Origin: Chitinibacter sp. GC72
GTDB lineage: Bacteria > Pseudomonadota > Gammaproteobacteria > Burkholderiales > Chitinibacteraceae
DNA: 64,000 nt
Reading direction: 5' to 3'
NCBI RefSeq assembly: GCF_009760905.1
Contig: NZ_VIRW01000006.1
Span: forward strand, 62,001-126,000
The notes beneath the pieces are model-generated. The model worked only from the letters and a program-made list of their open reading frames with translations. It ran no database searches and was not told the origin of the DNA. Made by a program: the position numbers and the translations under genes. Positions 18,313-27,127 of this stretch are shown piece after piece. How positions within the stretch are numbered: the stretch's first letter is position 1; every line of letters starts with the position of its first letter.

Positions 18313-19434
18313 ATGTCACCCAAAGCCTTTCTACCCGCCCTACCTCCGACTCACCGCAAGGAATGCCTGCTTGGCGCGCTGGGTGCGGCGCTGGGGCTGA
18401 TCGGTACCGAGCTGTTGTGCCAATGGCTGCTGGGCGTGCGGCCGCACTGGCTGATTGCCCCGATGGGCGCATCGGCGGTGCTGTTATTTGCCGCCCCCGC
18501 CAGCCCACTAGCGCAACCCTGGTCGCTGATCGTCGGCAACACGTTGTCTGCGCTGGTTGGCGTGAGTTGCGCCATGCTGATCGACAATATGGCGCTGGCC
18601 TCGGGCGTGGCCGTCATGCTGGCGATAGCCGTGATGCTGCTCACGCGTAGCCTGCACCCGCCCGGCGGCGCAGTGGCCTTGAGCGCCGTTATTGGTGGCC
18701 CCGAGATCAGTGCACTGGCTTTTCAGTATGTACTGGCGCCGGTCGCGATCAATTCAGCCCTGCTACTGCTGATTGCACTACTCTATAGCCGGCTGGCCGG
18801 GCGACGCTACCCGAATTACACCCCACCGCCAGCACCACACCACACGAGTGATCCGCTGCCCAGTCAGCGGATGGGCATGCGCGAAGAAGACATTGCCTAC
18901 GCGCTTGAACAGCAGGAACAGTTACTCGATATCAGCCCGCAAGACTTGCAGCACGTCCTGCAGGACGCGCAACGCCACGCCCGGGAACAGAGTCTGAGTG
19001 CGCTGCGCTGCGCAGACGTGATGTCCCGCTCCATCGTCAGCATCGGCGTGCAAAGTAGCGGCAGCGAGGCCTGGCACAAGCTTGCTTTTCACCGTGTGCA
19101 GGCGCTGCCGGTTGTAGACCGTGCAGAAAAACTGGTCGGGATTGTCACTTTGCATGACCTGATGGTTGACCCGCACACGCAGCAGGCGCGTTCCAGCCAG
19201 CAAATCAGCCAGCCTTTGTCCAAACTGATGACCAGCGCAGTGCACACCGCAGCACCCCAGCAGGCCTTGCTCGAACTGGTACCGCTATTTTCCGACGGCG
19301 GCGTACACCATCTGCCGGTGGTGGCAGACGGCGAGCTGGTCGGCATGATTACCCAATCGGACATGATTGCCGTGCTGGCTCAATATACAGCCCGTGATAC
19401 CGCCCGCGATGTCGAAGGTGCGCTGAATCAATAG
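18313..19434 (+). CDS. HPP-family membrane protein with tandem CBS domains
   Basis: This 373-residue protein has an N-terminal HPP domain (residues about 15-165, four or more membrane helices) containing the family-naming LHPPGGAVAL and the preceding WLIAPMGASAVLLF. A linker and two cytoplasmic CBS domains follow (about 230-290, ADVMSRSIVSI; about 300-365, KLMTSAVHTA). CBS pairs commonly bind adenine nucleotides and gate transporters. Some plant HPP proteins transport nitrite, and the nearby NO reductase and NsrR genes would fit a nitrogen-oxide link, but substrate and transport activity are inference. Confidence 0.87.
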   Translation: MSPKAFLPALPPTHRKECLLGALGAALGLIGTELLCQWLLGVRPHWLIAPMGASAVLLFAAPASPLAQPWSLIVGNTLSALVGVSCAMLIDNMALASGVAVMLAIAVMLLTRSLHPPGGAVALSAVIGGPEISALAFQYVLAPVAINSALLLLIALLYSRLAGRRYPNYTPPPAPHHTSDPLPSQRMGMREEDIAYALEQQEQLLDISPQDLQHVLQDAQRHAREQSLSALRCADVMSRSIVSIGVQSSGSEAWHKLAFHRVQALPVVDRAEKLVGIVTLHDLMVDPHTQQARSSQQISQPLSKLMTSAVHTAAPQQALLELVPLFSDGGVHHLPVVADGELVGMITQSDMIAVLAQYTARDTARDVEGALNQ

Positions 19435-19458
19435 CGGAATCCGCCCTCCATGCCGCAA

Positions 19459-19475
19459 CGGCGCCCTAGGCGCCG
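19459..19475. terminator. Candidate terminator between convergent genes
   Basis: A perfect 7-bp GC stem, CGGCGCC / GGCGCCG with a 3-base loop, followed by CTGTTGTTT on the plus strand. It sits after the HPP-CBS gene; the T tract is weak. Confidence 0.5.
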
Positions 19476-19537
19476 CTGTTGTTTGATCATCAAGCAAGGC
19501 TTAGCGCCGATCGGTTCTGCGCGGCTTATTGAGCGTA

Positions 19538-19864
19538 CTACTGGCCGCTGCAGCCACAACCCCCGCTACCGCACCCTTCACCCGTAGCGGGTGCAATTTG
19601 TACCGGATGGATGGAAAAATCAATCACCACCGCCTGTGCATCACGCTGCAAATACGTCGCTTTCACTTGCCCCGCGTAGCGTTGCTCGATTTGCGCCAGC
19701 AGCGGCAAGGGATCGTGATCGTTCACAAAGCGCATCGTTTCGCCCTCGGAAAGCGATTCGAGCGCGCCAAAAATCGCCGCATGGCGAAAGCGCTTGGCAA
19801 CGCCACGCGCATCAAAACCATAGACACCATCCAGAGTGACGTGAGAGCTTGCACATGAAGACAT
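19538..19864 (-). CDS. DUF2249 domain protein with C-terminal Cys-rich tail
   Basis: This 108-residue protein carries the DUF2249 core: a first strand with FDARG, an ALESLSEGETMRFVNDHDP segment, and a PLLAQIEQRY helix. It belongs to the SirA/TusA-like fold group often found in NO/denitrification loci and fused to hemerythrins. The tail GCGSGGCGCSG holds four cysteines in a short Gly-rich stretch, a possible metal site. It stands 79 bp downstream of norZ on the same strand and is separated from it by repeat copy 3, so it may be co-transcribed. The biochemical role is unknown. Confidence 0.75.
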   Translation of the reverse strand: MSSCASSHVTLDGVYGFDARGVAKRFRHAAIFGALESLSEGETMRFVNDHDPLPLLAQIEQRYAGQVKATYLQRDAQAVVIDFSIHPVQIAPATGEGCGSGGCGCSGQ

Positions 19865-19883
19865 ACTATTTCCTTTTATTGAT

Positions 19884-19932
19884 GGGTATATGACTGTAGA
19901 GCAATGCTAAAAATGTCTACAGCCATATACCC
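19884..19932. repeat. 49-bp intergenic inverted repeat, copy 3 (near perfect)
   Basis: The 17-base arms GGGTATATGACTGTAGA and TCTACAGCCATATACCC match at 16 of 17 positions with a 15-base loop. It lies between the norZ stop and the DUF2249 gene, both on the minus strand, so it could act as a transcript-processing or attenuation hairpin. Confidence 0.65.
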
Positions 19933-19942
19933 TATGGATTAA

Positions 19943-22225
19943 TCAGGCCTGATTTTTAGCCAACCGAGTATCAGACACGGCTACGGTTTTACTGCGCTCC
20001 TTCCCCAGCAAACGAATCGCAAACAGCGCCAGATACAGCACCCCCACCGCAAACACAATGTCACCCGGCACGCGCAGCCACACCAGCGTTTCCATCACCG
20101 ATGAATGGATCACCTCAGCCGAGCGCGCATACCACAGGCCATGCTCAACACTCGCCGCAGCCTGATAGATCCCGGCGGGCAGCAGTGACATGAACACCAT
20201 CATAAACAGGCCAATATTCATGCTCCAGAAAGCCGGTTTGAGCAGACTGTCGTTCCATTTCGCCGCCGGTGCCAGACTGCGCAGGCAGAACAGCATCAAG
20301 CCAATCCCCAGCATGCCGTACACGCCAAACAAGGCGGCATGGCCGTGGGCTGCGGTCATATTCAGACCCTGCACGTAGTACAGCGCAATCGGCGGATTAA
20401 TGGCAAAACCAAGCAGACCAGCACCGACGCAATTCCAGAAACCCACCGCCACAAAGCACATAATCGCCCAACGATATTTGGCCACCCACGGCGTTGCCCG
20501 GGTATGGCGATAAGTGTGATAGGCCTCAGCGGCAATCAGCGCCAGCGGAACAACTTCAAGCGCCGAGAACATCGCGCCAACGGCAATCACCGACGTCGGT
20601 GAACCGGTGAAATACAGATGATGCAAAGTGCCCAGAATGCCGCCGAACAGAAAGACGATGGTTTCCAGCACAATCGCGCGGTTGGCCGACGCAGTGCGCA
20701 CAAGCCCCAGACGGCTCAGCAGCAAGGCGATCACGGCTGTCGCAAACACTTCAAAGAAGCCTTCGACCCACAGGTGAACGAGCCACCATCGCCAGTATTC
20801 GATCATCGCGTAATGCGTTTTCTGCCCCCAAACCAGTGATGATGCGTAGAACAGACCGATACACACCGCAGAAATAAACACCATCGCGATCAGCCCCTGG
20901 CTCTCGGATGGTTTACGCAGTGCAGGCCACAGACCACGGCCCAGCAGCGTTGCCCAGATCAACAGACCGATAAACAGCAAGATTTGCCACACGCGACCCA
21001 TGCTGGTGTATTCCAGCCCCTGATTACCCAGCCAGAAGCTGTATTCAGTGCCCAGGCGTTGTAGCGTGCCGATCCAGCCGGTGGCAATCGAGCCCACCAC
21101 AATCAGCAGCAAGGCGTAAAACAGCGCATCGGTGCCGAGCTTTTGAAATTTGGGCTCTTTGCCACCCAGCACGGGGGCGAGGAACAAGCCCGTCGCCAGC
21201 CAGGCGGTGGCAATCCACAGCACGCCGAGCTGGGTATGAATCGTACGGCTCACTGTAAACGGCAAGGTTTCAGCGAGCGGAATACCGAAGAAGCTGCCAC
21301 CTTCCACCTGGTAATGCGCCGAAACAATCCCCATGCCGACCTGCGCCAGCAGCAAGCCAATCACGACATAAAAGTACTTGAACGTGGCCTTCATTGATGG
21401 CGTGAGTTGCAAGTTGATCAGCGGGTCTTGCTCAGGGCAGACTGCGGCTTCTTCGCCCCGCTGCATATTGTGAAACAGCACCATGGCTGCAATCCCGGCA
21501 ATCAGCAGAATCACACTGGCAATCGACCACAGGCCGGTTCCCGTGGTTGGCGTATTGCCCACCAGCGGCTCATGCGGCCAGTTGCTGGTGTATGACACAT
21601 GGGAAGCGCCGGGGCGATCGGTGGCTGCCGCCCACGCCGACCAGAAGAAAAACGCCGGGAGGGCTTTCAGATCGTCGGCATCTTTAATCGAGCCAGCAAT
21701 CATTGCGTACTGCTCGCGCAATTTATCCTGCGCCGGATCGGTGCCAAACAGGCTTTCATAGTGCTGCGCTACCTGCGCCATGGCCACGGCACGATCAGCC
21801 TGTATCGTCACCGTGTCTGTGGCTGCGTCGTAGGTATTGCTGCGCATCACCGATACCACGCGCACATCAATTGGCGCCTGCTCTTCGCGGCTTAATTGCG
21901 CGTAGTTTTTCCTGAACTGCTGCTGCGCCCAGAGATTGCGCAGCGCCAATACTTCACGATGCAACCAGTCGGCCGACCAGTCCGGCGCCAGATAGCTGCC
22001 ATGCCCCCAGACTGAACCCACTTGCTGTCCACCTGCGGACAGCCAGGCTTGCTGACCACGCTGGATTTGCTCAGCGGTATACAGCAGTTTGCCGCTACTG
22101 CTGACAATTTGCTGCGGAATCGGCGGTTTTTCGAGATAGATCTCCCTGCCCAGCCAGCCCAAGGCGGCAAAAGACAGGAAAAACACAATCGCAAGCCAGC
22201 GCCAGAGGTTGCGCGTTTTTTGCAT
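19943..22225 (-). CDS. norZ: Quinol-dependent nitric oxide reductase (qNOR)
   Basis: This 760-residue inner-membrane enzyme reduces two NO to N2O using quinol. The N-terminal part (one helix plus a large periplasmic domain ending near residue 215) is the NorC-like extension unique to qNOR. The rest is the 12-helix NorB/cytochrome-oxidase-type core. Metal-ligand histidines are seen in VHLWVEGFFEVFA, GTLHHLYFTGSP and TAAHGHAALFGVYG, and SRTIHTQLGVLW supplies another. The ATG at 22225 has GGAG eight bases upstream; the in-frame Met at 22285 lies inside the operator region. With NsrR nearby this is likely a detoxifying NO reductase, as in Neisseria. Confidence 0.95.
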   Translation of the reverse strand: MQKTRNLWRWLAIVFFLSFAALGWLGREIYLEKPPIPQQIVSSSGKLLYTAEQIQRGQQAWLSAGGQQVGSVWGHGSYLAPDWSADWLHREVLALRNLWAQQQFRKNYAQLSREEQAPIDVRVVSVMRSNTYDAATDTVTIQADRAVAMAQVAQHYESLFGTDPAQDKLREQYAMIAGSIKDADDLKALPAFFFWSAWAAATDRPGASHVSYTSNWPHEPLVGNTPTTGTGLWSIASVILLIAGIAAMVLFHNMQRGEEAAVCPEQDPLINLQLTPSMKATFKYFYVVIGLLLAQVGMGIVSAHYQVEGGSFFGIPLAETLPFTVSRTIHTQLGVLWIATAWLATGLFLAPVLGGKEPKFQKLGTDALFYALLLIVVGSIATGWIGTLQRLGTEYSFWLGNQGLEYTSMGRVWQILLFIGLLIWATLLGRGLWPALRKPSESQGLIAMVFISAVCIGLFYASSLVWGQKTHYAMIEYWRWWLVHLWVEGFFEVFATAVIALLLSRLGLVRTASANRAIVLETIVFLFGGILGTLHHLYFTGSPTSVIAVGAMFSALEVVPLALIAAEAYHTYRHTRATPWVAKYRWAIMCFVAVGFWNCVGAGLLGFAINPPIALYYVQGLNMTAAHGHAALFGVYGMLGIGLMLFCLRSLAPAAKWNDSLLKPAFWSMNIGLFMMVFMSLLPAGIYQAAASVEHGLWYARSAEVIHSSVMETLVWLRVPGDIVFAVGVLYLALFAIRLLGKERSKTVAVSDTRLAKNQA

Positions 22226-22269
22226 GATGTTGCTCCATGAAGGTGGGAAAAGCACTCCAGCTGTTAATG

Positions 22270-22301
22270 TGCATATTACATGCATATTTTAATAATATGC
22301 A
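22270..22301. promoter_or_regulatory. Candidate NsrR operator upstream of norZ
   Basis: TGCATATTTTAATAATATGCA (22281-22301) is a perfect 8-5-8 inverted repeat. A third half-site TGCATATT begins 11 bp before it, at 22270. NsrR sites in proteobacteria are AT-rich inverted repeats with ATGCAT-like half sites, so this fits. It lies 45-76 bp before the norZ start. Confidence 0.65.
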
Positions 22302-22498
22302 AACAAAATACATGTTAAAACTCGGACACAAGGCCCATCTACCTCCAAGGGAATACAGCAGAGGCGCAAACTGAAATAGCATCAGCCAACACCAGCAATT
22401 CATGCCAGCCGCTTTGGCAGCGTTCCGCGCTATTTAGCGCATGGCCTGAATGAAACTGGATGGGACGAAATGGCCGCTGGCAGCGATCGCCGGCAGCC

Positions 22499-22966
22499 TT
22501 ATTGCTCGGTCATCGCAGCGCCAGCCGGACGCAGCGTAATGGCAAAAATGGCGTTAAGTTCATCAGGCTTATTGACCAGATCGGCCAGCGTGTAGCGATC
22601 GAGTACCGCATACATGGCTTGCAGCGCTTCGTGCAAAACATGCTTGAGCCTGCAAACGCTGACGATATTGCAATGATTGTGCTCGCGGTCAAAGCACTCG
22701 ACCATCGGGCTGTCGGCCTCGCACAGGCGCACCAGAGCACCCACGCCGATTTGCGTTGCCGGGCGCGCCAGCCGCATTCCGCCGCCTTTGCCGCGCATGG
22801 TATCGATAAAGCCCTGCCGGGACAGAAAATTGACCACCTTCATCAGGTGATTGTCCGAGATGGCATAGGCCTGGGCAATCTCACCTCGCGTCACCACGCC
22901 ACCGTCCTTGATGGCCACATAAATCAAGGTGCGCAGACAATAATCGGTAAACACATTCAGCCGCAT
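22499..22966 (-). CDS. nsrR: Rrf2-family NO-sensing repressor NsrR
   Basis: This 155-residue Rrf2 regulator begins [18 protein letters not shown], a start typical of NsrR, and carries a winged helix with the NsrR wing [15 protein letters not shown]. Three cysteines ([22 protein letters not shown]) are placed as for Fe-S cluster binding; NO destroys the cluster and relieves repression. The ATG at 22966 has GAGG five bases before it; the frame extends to 23095 but the extra part is not NsrR-like. It is co-directional with norZ, 270 bp apart, with a candidate site in front of norZ. Confidence 0.88.
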   Translation of the reverse strand: MRLNVFTDYCLRTLIYVAIKDGGVVTRGEIAQAYAISDNHLMKVVNFLSRQGFIDTMRGKGGGMRLARPATQIGVGALVRLCEADSPMVECFDREHNHCNIVSVCRLKHVLHEALQAMYAVLDRYTLADLVNKPDELNAIFAITLRPAGAAMTEQ

Positions 22967-23247
22967 CACATCCTCGCCAACGAACTCGTATTTTGCATAC
23001 ATATTACTGCAATTGCTGTTCAGCGCGCTGGCAATCGCGCCATTGCAGCAATGAGAAAGTGAGCACAGGCGTAGCGACAGTGATGGATCACCCATTCGAC
23101 AAGCATTCGAATTCTCGCCAAATAAACGGGGGTATTACTCTACTGCCATTATTTAGATTGACCTTCAAGGCAATACCAAAGGCAAGGATTTGTGCGCAAA
23201 TCTAAATCTGCCAAAGAAAGAGCACCCAGTCTCCGCTTACAAATCCG

Positions 23248-24357
23248 TTAGCGCGGATAGATGGCACCGAGCACGCGCTCGCCGCGTGCACCAGTGACTG
23301 CAGGCAGATTGCCGCTGAGCCCCGCCTTGCAGCGCATTGCCAGCCAGGCAAAAGCAAACGCTTCCACCCAGGACGGATCCAGACCCAATATCGCTGTACT
23401 TTGTGCGCGGCAAGGCAGATGCACATTCAACCGCTGCATCAGGTGCAGATTGTACGCGCCACCGCCACAGACAAAGACCTCGTCGGCCTTGCCCAGTTGG
23501 GCGATAGCGCGGGCAATACTGATCGCGGTCAGCTCGCATAAAGTGGCCTGCACGTCCGCCGGATCAAGCGCTGCCCCCATGCAGGCCAGTTGCGCATCCA
23601 GCCATTGCGCGTGAAACAGGTCGCGCCCGGTCGATTTGGGTGCGGGCAGTGCAAAATAGGGTTCGGTCAAGAATTGCGCCAGCAAGGCCGTCTGCACTTT
23701 GCCCGACTGCGCCCAAGCCCCCAGCGCATCGTAGGGGCGGGATTGATGGCGGTCGATCCACAAATCGAGCAATACATTGCCCGGGCCACTATCAAAACCG
23801 CTGACCAGACCATCAGCGCCCAGCCAGCTTAGATTGGCAATGCCGCCAATATTGAGCACCACCCGGTTGATGGCTGGCGCAGCGAACAGATCGGCATGGA
23901 ATGCTGGCACCAGCGGTGCGCCCTGCCCGCCGGCGGCCACATCGCGGCTGCGAAAATCGCCGATCACCTCTATGCCGGTATATTCCGCCAGCAAAGCGTG
24001 GTTGCCGATTTGTAGCGTATACCCCAGCTCGGGCCGGTGGCGAATGGTCTGTCCATGATTGCCAATCGCCTGCACTTCAGCGGCTGATACACCGCACTGA
24101 TCAAGCAAACGGACCACCACTTCAGCACTCGCGGTGCTATGCGCGTTGGCCGCTAACTGCGCCAGATGCAGCTCGTTGGGCGAGGCTGATTGCAATTGCA
24201 GCAGGCTGGCGCGCAAATCGGCCGGCATGGGCATGCTGTGACTGGCGATCAGCCGCGCTGGCTGCACAGAAAAATCGACCAGTACCGCGTCAATACCATC
24301 CAGGCTGGTGCCCGTCATCAAGCCGATAAAATAGCTGGGCTGCTTTGCAATCGTCAT
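23248..24357 (-). CDS. anmK: Anhydro-N-acetylmuramic acid kinase
   Basis: This 369-residue enzyme phosphorylates and opens 1,6-anhydro-MurNAc during recycling of cell-wall fragments in the cytoplasm. The ATP-binding start YFIGLMTGTSLDGIDAVLVDF, the VIGDFRSRDVAAGGQGAPLVP segment and VVLNIGGIANLSWL are family hallmarks, as is VCGGGAYN near the end. The start at 24357 has AAGG six bases upstream. It lies immediately downstream of the M23 endopeptidase gene (22 bp gap) and so forms a peptidoglycan-remodelling pair with it. Confidence 0.95.
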   Translation of the reverse strand: MTIAKQPSYFIGLMTGTSLDGIDAVLVDFSVQPARLIASHSMPMPADLRASLLQLQSASPNELHLAQLAANAHSTASAEVVVRLLDQCGVSAAEVQAIGNHGQTIRHRPELGYTLQIGNHALLAEYTGIEVIGDFRSRDVAAGGQGAPLVPAFHADLFAAPAINRVVLNIGGIANLSWLGADGLVSGFDSGPGNVLLDLWIDRHQSRPYDALGAWAQSGKVQTALLAQFLTEPYFALPAPKSTGRDLFHAQWLDAQLACMGAALDPADVQATLCELTAISIARAIAQLGKADEVFVCGGGAYNLHLMQRLNVHLPCRAQSTAILGLDPSWVEAFAFAWLAMRCKAGLSGNLPAVTGARGERVLGAIYPR

Positions 24358-24379
24358 GGTGCGCCTTGGCCTAATGGCC

Positions 24380-25729
24380 TTATTCAAGTTGCGCCAATTC
24401 TACCTGTCCTGCCAGAGAAAGTTGACGTTTCATGCTGCGCGCCAGCGGCGCAAAGACTTGCAGTTCGGGCACAGACAGTTTTTTGCCTTGTGGCAACGCA
24501 ACAGTGAGCGGGTCGACCTGCTCACCATTGATTTTGAATTCGTAATGCAGATGCGGGCCAGTGGCGCGGCCAGTTTGTCCCACGGCGCCAATCACCTGGC
24601 CCTGGCTCACAGCCTGTCCTTCTTTCAAACCTTTGGCAAAGGCCGACAAATGCCCATACAGCGTGCTGTATTTGCCGTCGTGCTTGATCTCGATAAAGTT
24701 GCCATAGCCCGCGTCAGTTGCCAGACGGCTAATCACGCCATCGGCGGTGGCCTGCACTTCGGTGCCAGTAGGCGCGGCATAATCCACGCCGCGATGCTGC
24801 TTCCACGTAAAGAGCACCGGATGAAAGCGCATGGCAAAGCCCGAGCTGATGCGCGAGAACTTAACTGGCGTGCTGATAAAACCCTGCTTGAGGCTGCTGC
24901 CATCGAGCGCGTAATAATCACCGCCGCCCTTGCCATCGGCAAACCACATCGCCTCATGCACATTGCCCTTATTAATAAACTGCGCAGCGATAATCCGCCC
25001 CGGCTTGATCATGCTGCCCTGATGCACCTCGGTTTCGTAAATCACCGAAAACTGATCGCCCTTTTGCAATTTATGGTGAAAATCAACCCGGCTGGCAAAT
25101 AGATCAATCAGCTGCTGCGTAATGGCATCGGGTATATCGGCAGCATCGGTCGCGGCAAAGAAGGAGCTATTGATCCGGCCGGATTTCATCACCGTCTGTG
25201 TTTGCGTGCTCACCGGACCACTGCTGGCGCTGAGGTAATCACCCTCGCGCACGATCTGCACTTCTTCACCGTCATTGGTGACATAGCTCAACTGGCTCAC
25301 ATCGCCGACCGCATTGCTGCTGGCATGCAAAATGCGCCCCGGGCTGAGCTCATACAGCTTGCGCGCAGTCTCGTCGCTTTTGATAAATTGCTGCAGCTGG
25401 CTATCGACCACCCCCATTCGCGCCAGCACCCGGCCAATGGTGTCGCCGCTGCGAATGACTTCCAGATGGCTGCGCGGGCTGATTGCTTCGGTCTGCGTAC
25501 TCAACACCGGCGTGGCCAGTGTTTCGCTTACGACGCTGATATTGGCCTGCGTTTGCGGGCCAAACTCAACGACGCCATAGGCCGTTAGCGTCATACCCAG
25601 CGGTAGAATCAGTGCGGCGGCTAACCATTGCAGATGCTGACGCTGCCAGGCGGCGAAACGGCGCGGGCGTGAAACAGAAGACAAATCCCGGGCGTGGGAT
25701 GCGGCGCTTTGCGGTAAAATAGGCGTCAT
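24380..25729 (-). CDS. M23-family murein endopeptidase (MepM-like)
   Basis: This 449-residue protein has one N-terminal membrane anchor or signal-anchor (residues about 33-52) and a LysM-like/OapA region around SHLEVIRSGDTIGRVLARMG. A C-terminal LytM peptidase domain (about 300-425) carries the zinc ligands in RGVDYAAPTG with its preceding histidine, and HLHYEF (HxH). It should cut peptide cross-links of peptidoglycan in the periplasm. It is upstream of, and probably co-transcribed with, anmK. Confidence 0.92.
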   Translation of the reverse strand: MTPILPQSAASHARDLSSVSRPRRFAAWQRQHLQWLAAALILPLGMTLTAYGVVEFGPQTQANISVVSETLATPVLSTQTEAISPRSHLEVIRSGDTIGRVLARMGVVDSQLQQFIKSDETARKLYELSPGRILHASSNAVGDVSQLSYVTNDGEEVQIVREGDYLSASSGPVSTQTQTVMKSGRINSSFFAATDAADIPDAITQQLIDLFASRVDFHHKLQKGDQFSVIYETEVHQGSMIKPGRIIAAQFINKGNVHEAMWFADGKGGGDYYALDGSSLKQGFISTPVKFSRISSGFAMRFHPVLFTWKQHRGVDYAAPTGTEVQATADGVISRLATDAGYGNFIEIKHDGKYSTLYGHLSAFAKGLKEGQAVSQGQVIGAVGQTGRATGPHLHYEFKINGEQVDPLTVALPQGKKLSVPELQVFAPLARSMKRQLSLAGQVELAQLE

Positions 25730-26091
25730 GCAGGTTCTCGATTACAACTTTGCGGTAGACTAACAGAGTTGGCAGGAAACGCGAATTTCCCTTACCCAAC
25801 AAACACTTACTGCGATATTCAGTATTTCTGCCGGGTGCCCAATAGGGCTGCAATTGTAATCCAGTTCACACTGGCGTGTCTGCACAGCTGGCGCGGCAAA
25901 ATACCCTGCCAACAGACCGGAATACCGCGGCGCAAGTTCCGGCTCCGGCGGCCAATTGGCAATATTTACGGCGCACAGCGCGAAGCACGAAACACTGCGC
26001 AGGATCATTTTCAACACAGGATACATAGTCAGGTATCTCCCCACAGACCATACGCCAATTGGCCTAGGGGACAATACCCGACATCAACACC
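25730..26091. other. 360-bp intergenic region, no confident gene
   Basis: It lies between the divergent M23 and methyltransferase genes and should hold both promoters. A minus-strand frame from 26026 could encode a short protein starting with a hydrophobic segment, but it has no ribosome site or recognisable motif and is not called. Confidence 0.4.
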
Positions 26092-26916
26092 ATGACAACC
26101 ATTCCAGACATCCGCCCCGGCCAATCCATCGAGCTACTCAAAGCCCTGCACATCCTGACGCGCGACGGCAAACTCAATCAGGACAGCCGCCGCAAGCTCA
26201 AGCAGGTTTACCATCTGTTCAACTTTATCGAGCCGCTGCTCAATGAAGTGCTCACCCAGCACGAGCACATCACACTGGTCGATCACGGCGCGGGCAAATC
26301 GTACCTGGGCTTTATTATTTACGATCTGTTTTTCAAAGCTCGCAGCGCCGGGCATATCTATGGCACCGAATTTCGGGCCGAACTGGTGCAAAAATCGCGC
26401 GAGCTGGCACAGCAATGCGGTTTTGAACGGATGACTTTTCTGGACATGCTGGTTGAAAACGCCGCCGCAGCGCGCGAGATGCCCGCACAGATTGATATTG
26501 TGACCGCGCTGCATGCCTGCGACACCGCCACCGATGACGCCATCCGTTTCGGGCTGGAAAAAGACGCCCGCCATATGGTACTGGTACCGTGCTGTCAGGC
26601 CGAAGTGGCCAGCGTACTGCGCAAACACAAGGCCAAATCGCTGGCACAAACGCCACTGGCCGAAATCTGGCGCCACCCCATCCACACTCGCGAATTTGGC
26701 AGCCAGATCACCAATGTTTTACGCTGCCTGCTGCTGCAATCGAAAGGCTATCAGGTCACCGTCACCGAGCTGGTCGGCTGGGAGCATTCGATGAAAAATG
26801 AGCTGATTATCGCCAGCAAAAGCCCGAACGCCCCGCGCAAGCAAGCCAAAGAACGCATGGAGCACATCCTGGCCGAGCTGCAACTCGCAGAAATGCAGCC
26901 GCGCTTTATTTACTAG
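26092..26916 (+). CDS. Class I SAM-dependent methyltransferase (Methyltransf_32 type)
   Basis: This 274-residue protein has the methyltransferase motif I variant LVDHGAGKSYLGFIIYD (residues about 62-78), an acidic residue at the end of strand 2 (YGTEFRAELV), and IDIVTALHACDTATDDAI, the phrase typical of the GSTCD/Methyltransf_32 group. A CC pair in LVPCCQAEV resembles RNA-modifying relatives. The substrate is unknown; an RNA substrate is a guess. The gene stands alone just before the serine tRNA where the prophage is inserted. Confidence 0.78.
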   Translation: MTTIPDIRPGQSIELLKALHILTRDGKLNQDSRRKLKQVYHLFNFIEPLLNEVLTQHEHITLVDHGAGKSYLGFIIYDLFFKARSAGHIYGTEFRAELVQKSRELAQQCGFERMTFLDMLVENAAAAREMPAQIDIVTALHACDTATDDAIRFGLEKDARHMVLVPCCQAEVASVLRKHKAKSLAQTPLAEIWRHPIHTREFGSQITNVLRCLLLQSKGYQVTVTELVGWEHSMKNELIIASKSPNAPRKQAKERMEHILAELQLAEMQPRFIY

Positions 26917-26997
26917 GCCATCATGACTGGGCAATCAGCCAGCGGCGCAGGGCTTGTAAAAACAGCCCGTGCTGCGTATCATGCGACCTCCCTTCGC

Positions 26998-27088
26998 GGA
27001 GAGATGGATGAGTGGTTTAAGTCGCACGCCTGGAAAGCGTGTATAGGTTAATAGCCTATCGGGGGTTCGAATCCCCCTCTCTCCGCCA
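26998..27088 (+). tRNA. tRNA-Ser (anticodon GGA)
   Basis: The cloverleaf has acceptor stem GGAGAGA/TCTCTCC, an anticodon arm with GGA, a long class II variable arm (TATAGGTTAATAGCCTAT region), a T arm with GGGGGTTCGAATCCCCC, discriminator G and an encoded CCA. The integrase downstream is of the type that uses tRNA 3' ends, so this gene's 3' half is the likely attachment core (attL side). Confidence 0.95.
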
Positions 27089-27099
27089 GATTGCCCTGC

Positions 27100-27127
27100 A
27101 AAAAGCCCTGACTCGTCAGGGCTTTTT
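27100..27127 (+). terminator. Intrinsic terminator of tRNA-Ser
   Basis: Perfect 13-bp stem AAAAAGCCCTGAC / GTCAGGGCTTTTT with a 2-base loop, 11 bases after the tRNA. Confidence 0.9.

Noticed and set aside
18351-18644. Minus-strand frame inside the HPP-CBS gene
   Set aside because: Shadow of a GC-rich membrane-protein gene; the plus-strand protein has clear family motifs.
25760-26074. Minus-strand frame in the divergent intergenic region
   Set aside because: No ribosome site, no recognisable motif, and it spans the place where two promoters are needed.
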